From Luteibacter yeojuensis (lineage in GTDB: Bacteria; Pseudomonadota; Gammaproteobacteria; Xanthomonadales; Rhodanobacteraceae): a DNA stretch of 64,000 bases. The notes beneath the pieces are model-generated. The model searched no databases. It worked only from the letters and a program-made list of their open reading frames with translations, and was not told the DNA's origin. The stretch is from positions 1,488,001 through 1,552,000 of the forward strand of contig NZ_JAAQTL010000001.1 of assembly GCF_011742875.1 (NCBI RefSeq). The letters run 5' to 3'. A program made the translations under genes and the position numbers. Positions 9,341 to 22,575 of this stretch are shown one piece after another. Numbering within the stretch: position 1 is the first letter of the stretch; the number at the start of each line of letters is the position of its first letter.

Positions 9341-9613
9341 TTAGTTTACGTGATCCTTGAGCGCCTTGCCAGCCGTGAAGGCCGGGACCTTGGACGCCGG
9401 GATCTTGATCTCTTCGTTCGTGCGCGGGTTGCGGCCCGTGCGGGCGGCGCGGCTGCGCACCTTGAAGGTGCCGAAGCCCACGACGGCGACATCGTCACCC
9501 TTCTTCAGGGCGTCCTTGACGGCTTCGATGAGGCCCTGGAGCGCGCGGCCGGCGTCGGCCTTCGACAGTTCGGCCTTCTCGGCGATGGCGTCGATAAGCT
9601 CGGATTTATTCAT
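9341..9613 (-). CDS. hupB: DNA-binding protein HU-beta
   Basis: 90-residue nucleoid protein of the HU/IHF family that bends and compacts DNA. It starts [19 protein letters not shown] and carries the beta-arm motif ([21 protein letters not shown]), including GRNP. The ATG at 9613 is preceded by AAGGGAG; a longer frame to 9664 is not family-like. It sits downstream of lon with its own promoter at 9739-9767 and a leader of about 120 bases. Two tRNA genes follow closely. Confidence 0.97.
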   Translation of the reverse strand: MNKSELIDAIAEKAELSKADAGRALQGLIEAVKDALKKGDDVAVVGFGTFKVRSRAARTGRNPRTNEEIKIPASKVPAFTAGKALKDHVN

Positions 9614-9738
9614 TACGTAACTCCCTTCAAAGGTAATTCGAATCGCCGGACGGCGATCCTTCACGAGAAGACGTCAGGTTGCGAACGCAACCCCGCGATC
9701 CATGGCGCCCTTGCGGCGCGAGCGATGGCGGAGTGGCC

Positions 9739-9767
9739 TTTATACCAGTGCCCCCCAGCCATCGCAA
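9739..9767 (-). promoter_or_regulatory. Predicted sigma-70 promoter of hupB
   Basis: On the minus strand TTGCGA and TATAAA are separated by exactly 17 bases. Transcription would start near 9732 and give a leader of about 120 bases before hupB. It lies in the 310-base gap between lon and hupB, whose only other visible element is the lon terminator. Confidence 0.65.
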
Positions 9768-9875
9768 GACAAGGAATACCAAGGCTTTCAGCACATGTGC
9801 ATCGTTCACGGAGGCTTGCGCGGAAGGCAAAAAACGATTATCGCGAAGTGTCCGTGACAGGACGACGAAAACGAA

Positions 9876-9899
9876 AAGGGCGCACCTGGGTGCGCCCTT
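9876..9899 (-). terminator. Terminator of lon
   Basis: AAGGGCGCACC / GGTGCGCCCTT with a two-base centre forms a near-perfect hairpin. On the minus strand it is followed by TTCGTTTTCG. It lies 25 bases past the lon stop codon. Confidence 0.8.
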
Positions 9900-9923
9900 G
9901 TTCGTGACACGGAACGATGAAGG

Positions 9924-12428
<2,505 letters not shown>

Positions 12429-12540
12429 GTGCTTGGGGTTTCCCTCGGGTGATTGGGGCGCGACCCGACACTGCGCCGGACCCGCCATACACGTCAAGTG
12501 GTGGTTCGCGCAGGATCCATCAAGAGCGCGCCATACAAAG

Positions 12541-12576
12541 AAAAACGGCCCCGGCGTCGTGGGACGCCGGGGCCGT
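12541..12576 (-). terminator. Terminator of clpX
   Basis: The hairpin ACGGCCCCGGCGTC / GACGCCGGGGCCGT is followed on the minus strand by a run of five T. It lies 24 bases past the clpX stop and separates clpX from lon. Confidence 0.85.
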
Positions 12577-12599
12577 CGGTCATGCCCTTGACGGTGCGA

Positions 12600-13895
12600 T
12601 CAGGCCGCGTCGCCACCCTCGCCCGCGATTCGCTGCTGCTGCAGGTTCCCACGGTAGATGAGATACGGTTCAGCCTGGCCGTCGATCACGGCGTCGTCGA
12701 CCACCACCTTGCTGACATGCTCCAGCGAGGGCAGTTCGAACATCGTGTCGAGCAGCACCTGTTCGAGGATGGTGCGCAATCCGCGCGCGCCGGTCTTGCG
12801 CTTCAGCGCGCGACGGGCGATGGCGGACAGGGCCTCCGGACGGAATTCCAGTTCGGCGCCTTCCATGTCGAACAGCTTGCGGAACTGCTTGGTGACGGCG
12901 TTCTTCGGCTCGGTGAGGATCTGCACCAGGGCAGCCTCGTCGAGCTCGTCGAGCGTCGCGACGACCGGCAGGCGGCCCACGAACTCCGGGATCAGGCCGA
13001 AGCGGACCAGATCGGCCGGCTCGACTTCCGACAACATCTTGCCGACGTTCTCGGTGCGCTCCTTGGAGCGGACCTCGGCGCCGAAGCCGATGCCGGTGGT
13101 CTCGGAACGCTGCTGGATCACCTTCTCCAGCCCGGCGAACGCGCCGCCGCAGATGAAGAGGATGTTGCGCGTGTCGACCTGGAGGAACTCCTGCTGCGGA
13201 TGCTTGCGGCCGCCCTGCGGCGGCACCGAGGCGAGCGTGCCCTCGATGAGCTTCAGGAGGGCCTGCTGCACGCCTTCGCCGGACACGTCGCGGGTGATCG
13301 ACGGGTTCTCGCTCTTGCGCGAGATCTTGTCGATTTCATCGATGTACACGATGCCGCTCTGCGCCTTCTCGACGTCGTAGTCGCACTTCTGCAGGAGCTT
13401 CTGGATGATGTTCTCGACGTCCTCGCCCACGTAACCCGCCTCGGTGAGCGTGGTGGCGTCGGCGATCGTGAACGGCACATTGAGAAGACGGGCCAGCGTC
13501 TCGGCCAGCAGCGTCTTGCCCGAACCGGTCGGACCGATCAGGAGGATGTTGGACTTGCCGAGTTCGACTTCGTCGTTTTTCTGGCGCGATTCCATGCGCT
13601 TGTAGTGGTTGTACACCGCGACCGACAGCGCCTTCTTGGCGCGCGTCTGGCCGACCACGTACTGGTCGAGCGCTTCCATGATCTCGCGCGGCTTCGGAAG
13701 TTGGGTACGGCCGGAGGCCGCCTTCTCTTCCAGTTCCTCGCGGATGATGTCGTTGCACAGCTCGACGCACTCGTCGCAGATGAACACGCTGGGGCCAGCG
13801 ATCAGCTTGCGAACTTCGTGCTGGCTCTTGCCGCAGAAAGAGCAGTAAAGAATCTTGCCGCCATCGTTGGAACGGCTCTGCCGCTCGTCGCTCAT
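12600..13895 (-). CDS. clpX: ATP-dependent Clp protease ATP-binding subunit ClpX
   Basis: 431 residues. This AAA+ unfoldase feeds substrates into ClpP. The N-terminal zinc-binding domain has Cys18, Cys21, Cys40 and Cys43 (CSFCGKS, CDECVEL). Walker A is GPTGSGKT, Walker B VYIDEIDK, and the pore-loop and sensor region ([10 protein letters not shown]) are present. The IGF loop region that docks on ClpP falls within residues 270-285 ([11 protein letters not shown]). The start is the ATG at 13895 (MSDERQ); the frame extends to 13940 without family support. It follows clpP by 103 bases that hold a strong hairpin. Confidence 0.96.
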   Translation of the reverse strand: MSDERQSRSNDGGKILYCSFCGKSQHEVRKLIAGPSVFICDECVELCNDIIREELEEKAASGRTQLPKPREIMEALDQYVVGQTRAKKALSVAVYNHYKRMESRQKNDEVELGKSNILLIGPTGSGKTLLAETLARLLNVPFTIADATTLTEAGYVGEDVENIIQKLLQKCDYDVEKAQSGIVYIDEIDKISRKSENPSITRDVSGEGVQQALLKLIEGTLASVPPQGGRKHPQQEFLQVDTRNILFICGGAFAGLEKVIQQRSETTGIGFGAEVRSKERTENVGKMLSEVEPADLVRFGLIPEFVGRLPVVATLDELDEAALVQILTEPKNAVTKQFRKLFDMEGAELEFRPEALSAIARRALKRKTGARGLRTILEQVLLDTMFELPSLEHVSKVVVDDAVIDGQAEPYLIYRGNLQQQRIAGEGGDAA

Positions 13896-13944
13896 GCTAT
13901 GGGCCCTACTGAGAATCCAGGTGCGCTTTGAGAATAGCACAGCG

Positions 13945-13970
13945 CTTCGCCCCTTGAAGTAGGGGCGAAG
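13945..13970. other. Strong hairpin between clpP and clpX
   Basis: A perfect 10-bp inverted repeat, CTTCGCCCCT / AGGGGCGAAG, with a 6-base loop lies in the 103-base clpP-clpX gap. On the minus strand it is not followed by a T run, so it is a poor intrinsic terminator. It may be a processing or stability element that sets the clpP:clpX ratio. Confidence 0.5.
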
Positions 13971-13998
13971 TGCCGGATTTCAAAGCGAAAAGGTTGAA

Positions 13999-14631
13999 TC
14001 AAGCTGAACGGACGGTATCGACCGTGCGCTTGTCCAACACCGAGTCGATCAAGCCATAGGCCTGGGCTTCCGCCCCGCTCATGAAGCGGTCGCGCTCGGT
14101 ATCGCGGGCGATCTCCTCCACCGTCTTGCCGCTGTGGTGGGCGAGGATCGCGTTGAGGCGCTCGCGCATCGTCAGGATCTCACGGGCGTGGATCTCGATG
14201 TCGGTCGCCTGGCCGGAAATACCGCCGGCCCACGGCTGGTGGATCATGATGCGCGAATGCGGCAGCGAGTAGCGCTTGCCGGCGGCACCCGCGGCCAGCA
14301 GCAGGGCGCCCATGGAGGCGGCCTGGCCGATGCACATCGTGCTGACGTCCGGCTTCACGAACTGCATCGTGTCGTAGATCGCCATGCCCGCGGTGACGGA
14401 GCCACCGGGGCTGTTGATGTACAGGCTGATGTCCTTGTCCGGGTTCTCGGACTCGAGGAACAGCAGCTGGGCCACGATGACATTGGCCATGTAGTCGTCG
14501 ACCGGACCGACCGCGAAGATCACGCGCTCCTTGAGGAGGCGCGAGTAGATGTCGTACGAACGCTCGCCGCGCGAGGTCTGCTCGACGACGATGGGCACCA
14601 GGTTGAGGTTCTGGATCGGAGCCATGGACAT
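13999..14631 (-). CDS. clpP: ATP-dependent Clp protease proteolytic subunit
   Basis: 210-residue serine peptidase that forms the tetradecameric chamber used with ClpX or ClpA. The catalytic triad is Ser106 (GQAASMGA), His131 (IMIHQP) and Asp181 (DTERDRF). The N-terminal residues before NLVPIV probably form a propeptide, as in E. coli. It lies 47 bases after tig and is followed by a hairpin and clpX. Confidence 0.97.
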   Translation of the reverse strand: MSMAPIQNLNLVPIVVEQTSRGERSYDIYSRLLKERVIFAVGPVDDYMANVIVAQLLFLESENPDKDISLYINSPGGSVTAGMAIYDTMQFVKPDVSTMCIGQAASMGALLLAAGAAGKRYSLPHSRIMIHQPWAGGISGQATDIEIHAREILTMRERLNAILAHHSGKTVEEIARDTERDRFMSGAEAQAYGLIDSVLDKRTVDTVRSA

Positions 14632-14678
14632 GGGGTCTCTCCTTCGTGTGGGGCCCGGGGTTACTGGCGATCGGCGGT

Positions 14679-15971
14679 TCAGGCGCCGATCGGCCGCATC
14701 ACCTCATCGAAGCTCAGCTCCTGGTCGGTGGTCTTGGCGTTGTCCGCCACCCACTCGGCCACCTGATCTTCCATGACGCGGTTCTGCAGTCCCGACATCA
14801 GTTGGGGGTCGCCGTTATACAGTTCAATGACCTTCTCCGGCTCCTCGTAGGTGGAGGCGATGGCGGCCAGCATCTCGCTCAGACGCTTGCGGTCGAGGCG
14901 CAGTTCGTTCTTGCGCGCGATCTCACCCATCAGGAGAGCGGCGATGACGCGCTTGCGGGCGAACGGCAGGGCCTCGGCGACCATCGCGGCGCTCGGCTCC
15001 TGGCCGCGCGGCAGGTTGCCGGCGGCGAGGCTGCGGGCCTCGGCATCGGCCATCAGCTCCGGCACGTCCAGCTCCGGGTGGGCAGCGGCCAGCTTCTCGG
15101 CCACTTCGGACTTCAGGCGGGCCATCAGGGTGGCCTTGAGCTCGCGCTCGAGGTTGGCGCGGACTTCCTTGCGGAAGGTCTCGAGGTCGCCGTCGGCCAC
15201 GCCGAACATCTTCACGAATTCGGCGTCCACGGTGGGCAGGTTCGGCTCCTGCACCTTCACGATCTTGAACGTGACGCTGGCGGTCTTGCCGGCCAGGTCC
15301 GGGTTACGGAAGTCTTCCGGGAAGGCGACGTCCTGGGTCAGTTCCTCGCCGGCGCTGCGGCCGGTCAGGGCCTCGTCCAGGGCCTTGAACAGGGTGCCGG
15401 AACCCAGCACGCTGCCGGCGCGCTCCAGGCCCTCGGCCGGGAAGCGGTAGTCGCCCGAGGCGGCGGCGTATTCGAACATGACGAAGTCGCCCTCCTTCGA
15501 GGCGCGGGTCACTTCGTCGAAGCTGCGGCGCTGGGTGCGCAGGGTCTCGATCATCTTGTCGATGTCGGTGTCCTTCACCTCGGCCTTGGGACGGGCGATC
15601 TCGATCGCCGCCACGTCGATGGCCGGGAATTCCGGCATCACCTCGAAGGTGGCCGTGTAGGCGATTTCGCCGTTCTCGGCGTTGCCCGTGGTGTCGACCG
15701 ACGGGTTGGCGATGGGCTGCAGCTTCTCCTGCTGGAACGCCTCGCGCAGCGTGCTGCCGATGAGGTCGGAGAGGGCTTCGCCACGGACCTGCGCGCCGAA
15801 GCGCTGCTTGATCACGTTGGTCGGCACCTTGCCGGGACGGAAGCCCTTCAGGCGCACCGTACGGCCCATTTCCGCGATGCGCTCGCTGACCTGCGTCTCC
15901 AGACGCTCAGCCGGGAACTTCACCGTGAGCTTGCGCCCGAGCTTGCCCACATTCTCAACCGAAACCTGCAT
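14679..15971 (-). CDS. tig: Trigger factor (ribosome-associated chaperone and peptidyl-prolyl isomerase)
   Basis: 430 residues. It binds at the ribosome exit tunnel and meets nascent chains. The N-terminal ribosome-binding domain begins [24 protein letters not shown] and contains the GFRPGKVP signature (about residues 44-51); an FKBP-type domain follows at about 150-240, then the alpha-helical chaperone domain. The start at 15971 has GGAGAGG just upstream; the frame runs on to 16037 without family support. It heads the tig-clpP-clpX-lon order. Confidence 0.96.
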   Translation of the reverse strand: MQVSVENVGKLGRKLTVKFPAERLETQVSERIAEMGRTVRLKGFRPGKVPTNVIKQRFGAQVRGEALSDLIGSTLREAFQQEKLQPIANPSVDTTGNAENGEIAYTATFEVMPEFPAIDVAAIEIARPKAEVKDTDIDKMIETLRTQRRSFDEVTRASKEGDFVMFEYAAASGDYRFPAEGLERAGSVLGSGTLFKALDEALTGRSAGEELTQDVAFPEDFRNPDLAGKTASVTFKIVKVQEPNLPTVDAEFVKMFGVADGDLETFRKEVRANLERELKATLMARLKSEVAEKLAAAHPELDVPELMADAEARSLAAGNLPRGQEPSAAMVAEALPFARKRVIAALLMGEIARKNELRLDRKRLSEMLAAIASTYEEPEKVIELYNGDPQLMSGLQNRVMEDQVAEWVADNAKTTDQELSFDEVMRPIGA

Positions 15972-16149
15972 GACCTCTCCTGAAACCACCACGGACGTGG
16001 CGCGATGGCGGACATCCGTCCGCCGTAACCGAAACAATGGGATTCACCGCGACTACCGGGTCGGCCGCCGCGACCTGCTCCCCAGCGGCGAAAACCCCCG
16101 CAAATGACTGCCCATTCTACGTTTTGCCCTCCCGCCGCCGCAACCTGCC

Positions 16150-16584
16150 TCAAGGGGTCGCCCAGCGCCTGGGGCCGTGTCCTTCGGCGGCCAGTTCGTC
16201 CCCCGGATTGGCGAGGCCGCAGGCCGTCAGCGAAAGGCATCCGCAGCCGATACAACCGGTCAGCCGATCCTTCAGGTTGACCAGCTGGGCGATCCGCTCT
16301 TCCAGCTCGTCATGCCAGGCGGCGGACAGCCGGGCCCATTCCTCGCGGGTGGGCGTCCGCTCGTCCGGCAGGGCCTCGAAGGCCCGACGGACGGCCTCCA
16401 GCGGGATGCCGACCCGCTGCGCGACCCGGATCACCGCGAGCCGGCGCAGTACGTCGACGCCGTAACGGCGCTGGTTGCCGGACGTGCGCAGGCTGCGTAT
16501 CAGCCCTTTCCGCTCGTAGAAATGCAGGGTCGAGACCGCCACCCCCGCCCGCCTGGCTGCCTCGCCCACGCTCAGTTCGCGCAT
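16150..16584 (-). CDS. soxR: Redox-sensitive transcriptional activator SoxR
   Basis: 144-residue MerR-family regulator. The N-terminal winged helix (VGEAARRAGVAVSTLHFYERKGLI) is followed by a dimerisation helix and the [2Fe-2S] cluster site with Cys111, Cys114, Cys116 and Cys122 (CIGCGCLSLTAC), the same spacing as E. coli SoxR. Oxidation by redox-cycling compounds switches it to an activator. I chose the ATG at 16584 (MRELSVGEA); a frame to 16602 would run into the operator. It is divergent from an MFS pump, with a SoxR box between. No soxS is present. Confidence 0.95.
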   Translation of the reverse strand: MRELSVGEAARRAGVAVSTLHFYERKGLIRSLRTSGNQRRYGVDVLRRLAVIRVAQRVGIPLEAVRRAFEALPDERTPTREEWARLSAAWHDELEERIAQLVNLKDRLTGCIGCGCLSLTACGLANPGDELAAEGHGPRRWATP

Positions 16585-16590
16585 CGCGCT

Positions 16591-16614
16591 TGACCTCAAC
16601 AATGGTTGAGGTCA
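16591..16614. promoter_or_regulatory. SoxR box (operator) between soxR and the MFS pump
   Basis: A perfect 24-base palindrome: TGACCTCAA, six bases CAATGG, TTGAGGTCA. Its core CCTCAA-N6-TTGAGG matches the known soxS operator in sequence and length. On the plus strand TTGACC at 16590-16595 can act as -35, and CATGCT at 16615-16620 sits 19 bases later, the overlong spacer typical of MerR-family promoters. Transcription to the right would begin near 16627. Confidence 0.85.
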
Positions 16615-16678
16615 CATGCTGCACCCTCTGATTCTCCCGCGCAAGCGTGCGAGACTCGCCGCCTCCCAAGGAAACCGA

Positions 16679-18070
16679 ATGAACGTGGGCACGTCCGATC
16701 CAAAGACCCTGGCGCCCGCCGCGCCTCCGGCCGAGGGCATCCTCGCCCCGCCCTACCGAGCGGCCACCGTGGGCATGGTGTCGCTCATTTCCCTTATCGC
16801 CTTCGAGGCGCTGGCCGTCACCACGGCCATGCCGACGGTGGCGCGGGAGCTGGATGGCCTGAAGGCTTACGCCCTGGCCTTCGGCGGCGTGCTGGCGACC
16901 AGCGTGATCGGCATGACGCTCTCGGGACGCTGGAGCGATCGCAAGGGGCCGGCACCGGCCATGTGGACGGGGCTGGCCGGGTTCGTCCTCGGCCTGCTGA
17001 TCGCGGGCTTCGCCCGCGACATGCCGACCTTGCTGGTGGGTCGCCTGGTCCAGGGCCTCGGCGCGGGCTGCCTTTCGCCTGCGCTGTACGTCATCGTCGG
17101 GCGCCTGTATCCGGATTCGCTGAGGCCGAAGGTGTTCGCCTCCTTCTCGGCGGGCTGGGTGGTGCCGGCCTTGATCGGCCCGGCGGTGAGCGGCGCCATC
17201 GTGGAGCATGCCGGCTGGCGCTGGGTGTTCCTCGGCGTGCCGCTGCTGGCGATCCCCGCCGCGGCGGGACTGCGCGGTGCGCTTCGCTCGCTCGGCCGCC
17301 CGACCGGAAAGGCCGGTACGGATACGACACGACGGATGGCGAACGCCATCGGCGCTTCCCTGGGTGTGTGCCTGCTCTTCGTCGCGGGCCAGGAGCGAGG
17401 CTGGCTCGCCGCCGCCTTGTTCGTTCCCGCGATCGCCCTCCTCTTCGCCTGCGGCAAGCGACTGCTTCCACCGGGCACGCTGCTAGCGGCACGTGGCCTG
17501 CCCGCGGTGATCGCGCTGCGCGGCGTGGCGGCCTCCGCGTTCTTCGGCACCGAGGCCTTCCTGCCGCTGGCGTTCTCGCGCGAGCACGGCCTGTCGCCGA
17601 TGTGGTCGGGCATCGCCATCAGCGTCGGTGCCCTCGGCTGGTTCTCCGGCTCGTGGTACCAGGGCCACTACGCGAAGGTGTCGCGACAGACGCTTCTCCG
17701 TCGCGGCACGGCGATGATGGTGATCGGCGCGGTGCTGGCGTCGTTGAGCACGTTCGCATGGATGCCTGTCGCCGCTTCCGTCGCGGGATGGCTGTTGACC
17801 GGTCTCGGCATGGGCATGCTCTACGGTACGGTCGCCGTACTCGCGCTGTCGATGTCGGGCGAGCACGAACAAGGCACGAACAGCTCCGCGCTGCAATTGT
17901 GCGAGTCGTTGATGGTGGCGACGACGCTGGCGATCGGTGGCTCGCTGTTCGCGGCGCTGCTCGATCTTTCGCCCACAGCGGCATTTGCGGCCAACTTCGC
18001 GATCACCGTGACGCTTGCGGCCTTGGGTACTGTAGTCGCTCGTCGGACGGAAATCCGGGCCACACCATGA
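16679..18070 (+). CDS. MFS transporter, probable SoxR-activated drug efflux pump
   Basis: 463 residues with about 12-14 hydrophobic segments. The MFS loop 2-3 signature appears as GRWSDRKGP, and the motif-C-like stretch lies around GRLVQGLGAGCLSPALYVIVGRLYP, typical of drug:H+ antiporters. I chose the ATG at 16679 with AAGGAAACC upstream. An in-frame ATG at 16616 lies upstream of the expected transcription start of the SoxR-type promoter, so it cannot be used from that promoter. Direct activation by SoxR is strongly implied by the operator, as in Pseudomonas, where SoxR controls efflux genes. Likely substrates are redox-active compounds such as phenazines or quinones; that part is inference. 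Confidence 0.85.
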   Translation: MNVGTSDPKTLAPAAPPAEGILAPPYRAATVGMVSLISLIAFEALAVTTAMPTVARELDGLKAYALAFGGVLATSVIGMTLSGRWSDRKGPAPAMWTGLAGFVLGLLIAGFARDMPTLLVGRLVQGLGAGCLSPALYVIVGRLYPDSLRPKVFASFSAGWVVPALIGPAVSGAIVEHAGWRWVFLGVPLLAIPAAAGLRGALRSLGRPTGKAGTDTTRRMANAIGASLGVCLLFVAGQERGWLAAALFVPAIALLFACGKRLLPPGTLLAARGLPAVIALRGVAASAFFGTEAFLPLAFSREHGLSPMWSGIAISVGALGWFSGSWYQGHYAKVSRQTLLRRGTAMMVIGAVLASLSTFAWMPVAASVAGWLLTGLGMGMLYGTVAVLALSMSGEHEQGTNSSALQLCESLMVATTLAIGGSLFAALLDLSPTAAFAANFAITVTLAALGTVVARRTEIRATP

Positions 18071-18220
18071 AGCACCGCAAAGGACTGGAATCGTGAACCG
18101 ACATCACCGACCCGGACGCCGCGCACGAGGAGTTAATCGTTACGCGACAGCAATACCCGCATCAGATGCAACGCTTACGACGTCGCAACGCCTAAGTGCC
18201 TGATCCAAGGGGACACGCGA

Positions 18221-18305
18221 TGGTGCGAAAGAAGGGACTCGAACCCTTACGCCTTGCGGCGCCAGAACCTAAATCTGGTGCGTCTACCAATTCCGCCACT
18301 CTCGC
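18221..18305 (-). tRNA. tRNA-Leu (TAG)
   Basis: 85 bases on the minus strand with the long variable arm of a class II tRNA. GCGAGAG pairs with CTTTCGC, then A and encoded CCA. The anticodon loop TTTAGGT gives TAG. It lies past the terminator of the five-tRNA unit upstream, so it probably has its own promoter. Confidence 0.93.
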
Positions 18306-18315
18306 TCGCGAAGGC

Positions 18316-18344
18316 ATTCTAGAGGGCTGGTGACCGTGGGTCCA
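18316..18344 (-). promoter_or_regulatory. Possible promoter of tRNA-Leu
   Basis: On the minus strand TGGACC and TAGAAT are 17 bases apart, and the -10 ends 10 bases before the tRNA 5' end. The -35 matches the consensus at only four positions. Confidence 0.4.
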
Positions 18345-18391
18345 TAAAGACCCTCTCTGCGCAGGGATGGCCCTTCGCGGGCCCGATAAGG

Positions 18392-18422
18392 AAAAAGGCG
18401 CCCAGGTTTCCCTGAGCGCCTT
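18392..18422 (-). terminator. Terminator of the five-tRNA transcript
   Basis: Hairpin AAGGCGCTCAGG / CCTGGGCGCCTT followed by a T run on the minus strand. It lies 6 bases past tRNA-Lys. Confidence 0.8.
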
Positions 18423-18427
18423 CGCAT

Positions 18428-18503
<76 letters not shown>

Positions 18504-18524
18504 GTTTGAAACTCGCGTTGTAAG

Positions 18525-18601
18525 TGGGGTGGACGATGGGACTCGAACCCACGACATCCGGAATCACAATCCGGTACTCTAACCAGCTGAGCTACGCCCA
18601 C
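18525..18601 (-). tRNA. tRNA-His (GTG)
   Basis: GTGGGCG pairs with CGTCCAC, then C and encoded CCA. The base just upstream of the mature 5' end (18602) is G, which can supply the G-1 that pairs with the C discriminator and is required by HisRS. The anticodon loop TTGTGAT gives GTG. Confidence 0.95.
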
Positions 18602-18615
18602 CATAAAACTTCAAT

Positions 18616-18692
18616 TGGCGCGCCCGACAGGAATCGAACCTGCAACCGTCGGCTTAGAAGGCCGATGCTCTATCCGATTGAGCTACAGGCGC
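18616..18692 (-). tRNA. tRNA-Arg (TCT)
   Basis: 77 bases on the minus strand. GCGCCTG acceptor stem, G discriminator, encoded CCA. The anticodon loop CTTCTAA between TCGGC and GCCGA gives TCT. Confidence 0.94.
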
Positions 18693-18716
18693 AGGCACTG
18701 TACGTAGAACGCCAAC

Positions 18717-18793
18717 TGGTCGGGGCAGAGGGATTCGAACCCCCGACATCCAGCTCCCAAAGCTGGCGCTCTACCAGACTGAGCTATACCCCG
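18717..18793 (-). tRNA. tRNA-Pro (TGG)
   Basis: 77 bases on the minus strand. CGGGGTA acceptor side pairs with TGCCCCG, A discriminator, encoded CCA. The anticodon loop TTTGGGA gives TGG. Confidence 0.94.
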
Positions 18794-18934
18794 AAACGTC
18801 AAGCACCATCCCGATACTACTGGGGTGAAGCCTTCAAATGTTACGGGTCAAAGCCAAGCCCGTCAATCCGTATGAACACACCACACTTTCAACTACCGCA
18901 ACCGCCGCGCAAGCGCGATGGCTTTGCTTAAAGA

Positions 18935-19011
18935 TGGTGCGCCCGGAGAGATTCGAACTCCCGACCACCAAGTTCGTAGCCTGGTACTCTATCCAACTGA
19001 GCTACGGGCGC
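18935..19011 (-). tRNA. tRNA-Arg (ACG)
   Basis: 77 bases on the minus strand. GCGCCCG pairs with CGGGCGC, A discriminator, encoded CCA. The anticodon loop CTACGAA gives ACG, whose A34 is normally edited to inosine. First gene of the unit, 141 bases before tRNA-Pro. Confidence 0.95.
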
Positions 19012-19075
19012 ACACTTTAAACCGTTGACCCGGAGACTATCGCCATGAGGCGTTAGCGCCGTGTCGAGAAGCGGA

Positions 19076-19104
19076 ATTATTCAGATATCCGGCGCGTGCG
19101 TCAA
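19076..19104 (-). promoter_or_regulatory. Promoter of the tRNA array
   Basis: On the minus strand TTGACG and AATAAT are separated by exactly 17 bases. Transcription would begin near 19069, about 58 bases upstream of tRNA-Arg(ACG). An A/T-rich stretch (poly-A on the minus strand) lies upstream of the -35, like an UP element. Confidence 0.75.
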
Positions 19105-19170
19105 CACTTTTTACATCTTTTTTTTCGCGAATCGGTAACAACGCTGTAAACGGCGAGATCGGGGCTAGCG

Positions 19171-19196
19171 CCATCGCGGCTGAAGCCGCTCCCACA
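19171..19196. repeat. REP-like element (GTGGGAGCGGCTTCAGCCGC type)
   Basis: A single palindromic element, read on the minus strand as GTGGGAGCGGCTTCAGCCGC followed by GATGG. A related pair occurs at 55796-55872. It lies downstream of ftsH. Confidence 0.6.
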
Positions 19197-19204
19197 GAGA
19201 AGAA

Positions 19205-19229
19205 AAAGGGCGGCTCGTGGCCGCCCTTT
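19205..19229 (-). terminator. Terminator of ftsH
   Basis: AAAGGGCGGC / GCCGCCCTTT hairpin followed by TTCTTC on the minus strand, immediately past the ftsH stop. Confidence 0.8.
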
Positions 19230-19233
19230 CGTC

Positions 19234-21161
<1,928 letters not shown>

Positions 21162-21165
<4 letters not shown>

Positions 21166-21812
21166 GCGCGGTTCTCGCCAGGTTGCCGGGACGCGGACTT
21201 CAGTCCGGTCGCCAGCGCATAGACTTCCCGCGAACGCGCGCGGGAGGCCTTCGGTTTACGCATCGTCACGCGACTGAAGTCCGCGCGCAAGTTCTTAAGG
21301 TAATCGTCGAAACCCGCCCCCTGGAACAGCTTCACGAGAAATGAACCCCCAGGCTTCAGCCAGTCGAGGCTGAATTGGCGGGCCAGGTCGCAAAGGTCCA
21401 TGGCGCGGATCTGGTCGGCGAGTGCCACACCGGACATATTGGGGGCCATGTCGGAGAGGACAAGATCGACCTTCTGTCCTTCCAGCTTGCTTTCCAGCTC
21501 GTGCAGGACCGATTCCTCGCGGAAATCGCCTTGCATGAAGTCCACGCCGGCCAGCCCCGCCATGGGCAGGATGTCCAGCGCGATCACCTTGCCGGTGTCG
21601 CCGAGGCGCTGCCGGGCCAGCTGCGACCAGCCGCCCGGGGCGGCGCCGAGGTCGACGATGGTCATGCCGGGCTTGATCAGGCGATCGCGGTCGATGAGTT
21701 CCTCGAGTTTGAATACGGCGCGCGAACGCAGGCCCTCGGCCTGGGCGCGCCTGACGTAAACGTCGTCGAAATGCTCCCGAAGCCAGCGGGAACTGCTCTT
21801 GCTGCGTGACAT
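21162..21812 (-). CDS. rlmE: 23S rRNA 2'-O-methyltransferase RlmE (FtsJ/RrmJ)
   Basis: 216 residues. It methylates U2552 in the A-loop of 23S rRNA, a late step of large-subunit assembly. The catalytic K-D-K-E set is recognisable: Lys35 (RAVFKLEE), Asp in LVLSDMAPN, Lys in FLVKLFQG and Glu in SREVYAL. The SAM motif is [12 protein letters not shown]. It is divergent from yhbY, another ribosome-assembly gene, and coupled to ftsH. Confidence 0.96.
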
Positions 21813-21892
21813 CGGGTGGACCCGCGGAGGAAGTGGGCAAGCCTCGCATGATACCCTTTGCCGCCTATCCGCCGCGAACCGAAACTGAACGC

Positions 21893-22186
21893 ATGCTCTC
21901 CCCTACACAGCGCCGCTACCTGCGCAGCCTCGCCCACGACCTCCGCCCCGTCATCCTCCTGGGGAACAAGGGAGCCACCGAGGCCGTCGCCAAGGAGCTG
22001 GCCCAGGCCCTCGACATCCACGAGCTGGTGAAAGTGAAGCTCTCCGGGGGCGACAAGGACGAGCGCCAGGAGCAGATCGCCTTCCTCGCCGGCCAGACCG
22101 GCGCGGAGACGGTCCAGGAGATCGGCCACGTGGTGGTCCTGTTCCGTCGCAACGAACAGGATCCGAAGCTCGCCCTGCCCCGGTAA
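21893..22186 (+). CDS. yhbY: Ribosome assembly RNA-binding protein YhbY (CRM domain)
   Basis: 97 residues, the same length as E. coli YhbY. The CRM domain covers the whole protein, with the GxxG loop in [11 protein letters not shown]. It binds pre-50S particles. I chose the ATG at 21893 ([11 protein letters not shown]) on family length; no strong ribosome binding site is visible, and an in-frame ATG at 21848 would overlap the rlmE promoter region. Divergent from rlmE as in many proteobacteria. Confidence 0.93.
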   Translation: MLSPTQRRYLRSLAHDLRPVILLGNKGATEAVAKELAQALDIHELVKVKLSGGDKDERQEQIAFLAGQTGAETVQEIGHVVVLFRRNEQDPKLALPR

Positions 22187-22191
22187 CCCCC

Positions 22192-22563
22192 ATGGACCTG
22201 TCGTTCGAACATCCCGGTGACTACCTGTTCGTGCGCCGCGTCGGCGCCGATACCGTCACCGTGGTCGACCGCGACTTCCGCAAGAGCATCCTGCTCACGC
22301 CGCAGGAGGTCGTCGAGGACTGGGAGGTCACGGACGCCTCGCGCCTGACCCTCGCGGACGTCGAGAAGATCGCTGCCCTGAAGCCGGAGCTGGTCCTGCT
22401 GGGCACCGGCGAACGCCAGGTGTTTCCGCCGGCCGAGGTGATGGCCGGCTTCCTCCGCCGGGGCATAGGCATCGAAGCCATGACCAACGGATCGGCCGCC
22501 CGCACCTACAGCCTGCTGGCGGGCGAGGGACGGCGGGTCCTGGCGGCGTTCATCCTCCCCTGA
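22192..22563 (+). CDS. Mth938-like domain protein (DUF498)
   Basis: 123 residues with no membrane segment. The sequence LLLGTGERQVFPP followed by GIGIEAMTNGSAARTYSLLAGEGRRVLAAF is typical of Mth938/NDUFAF3-like proteins (DUF498). In eukaryotes a relative assists complex I assembly; the bacterial role is unclear. It begins 5 bases after yhbY, so the two are probably co-transcribed. Confidence 0.85.
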   Translation: MDLSFEHPGDYLFVRRVGADTVTVVDRDFRKSILLTPQEVVEDWEVTDASRLTLADVEKIAALKPELVLLGTGERQVFPPAEVMAGFLRRGIGIEAMTNGSAARTYSLLAGEGRRVLAAFILP

Positions 22564-22575
22564 AGGCATAACCCC

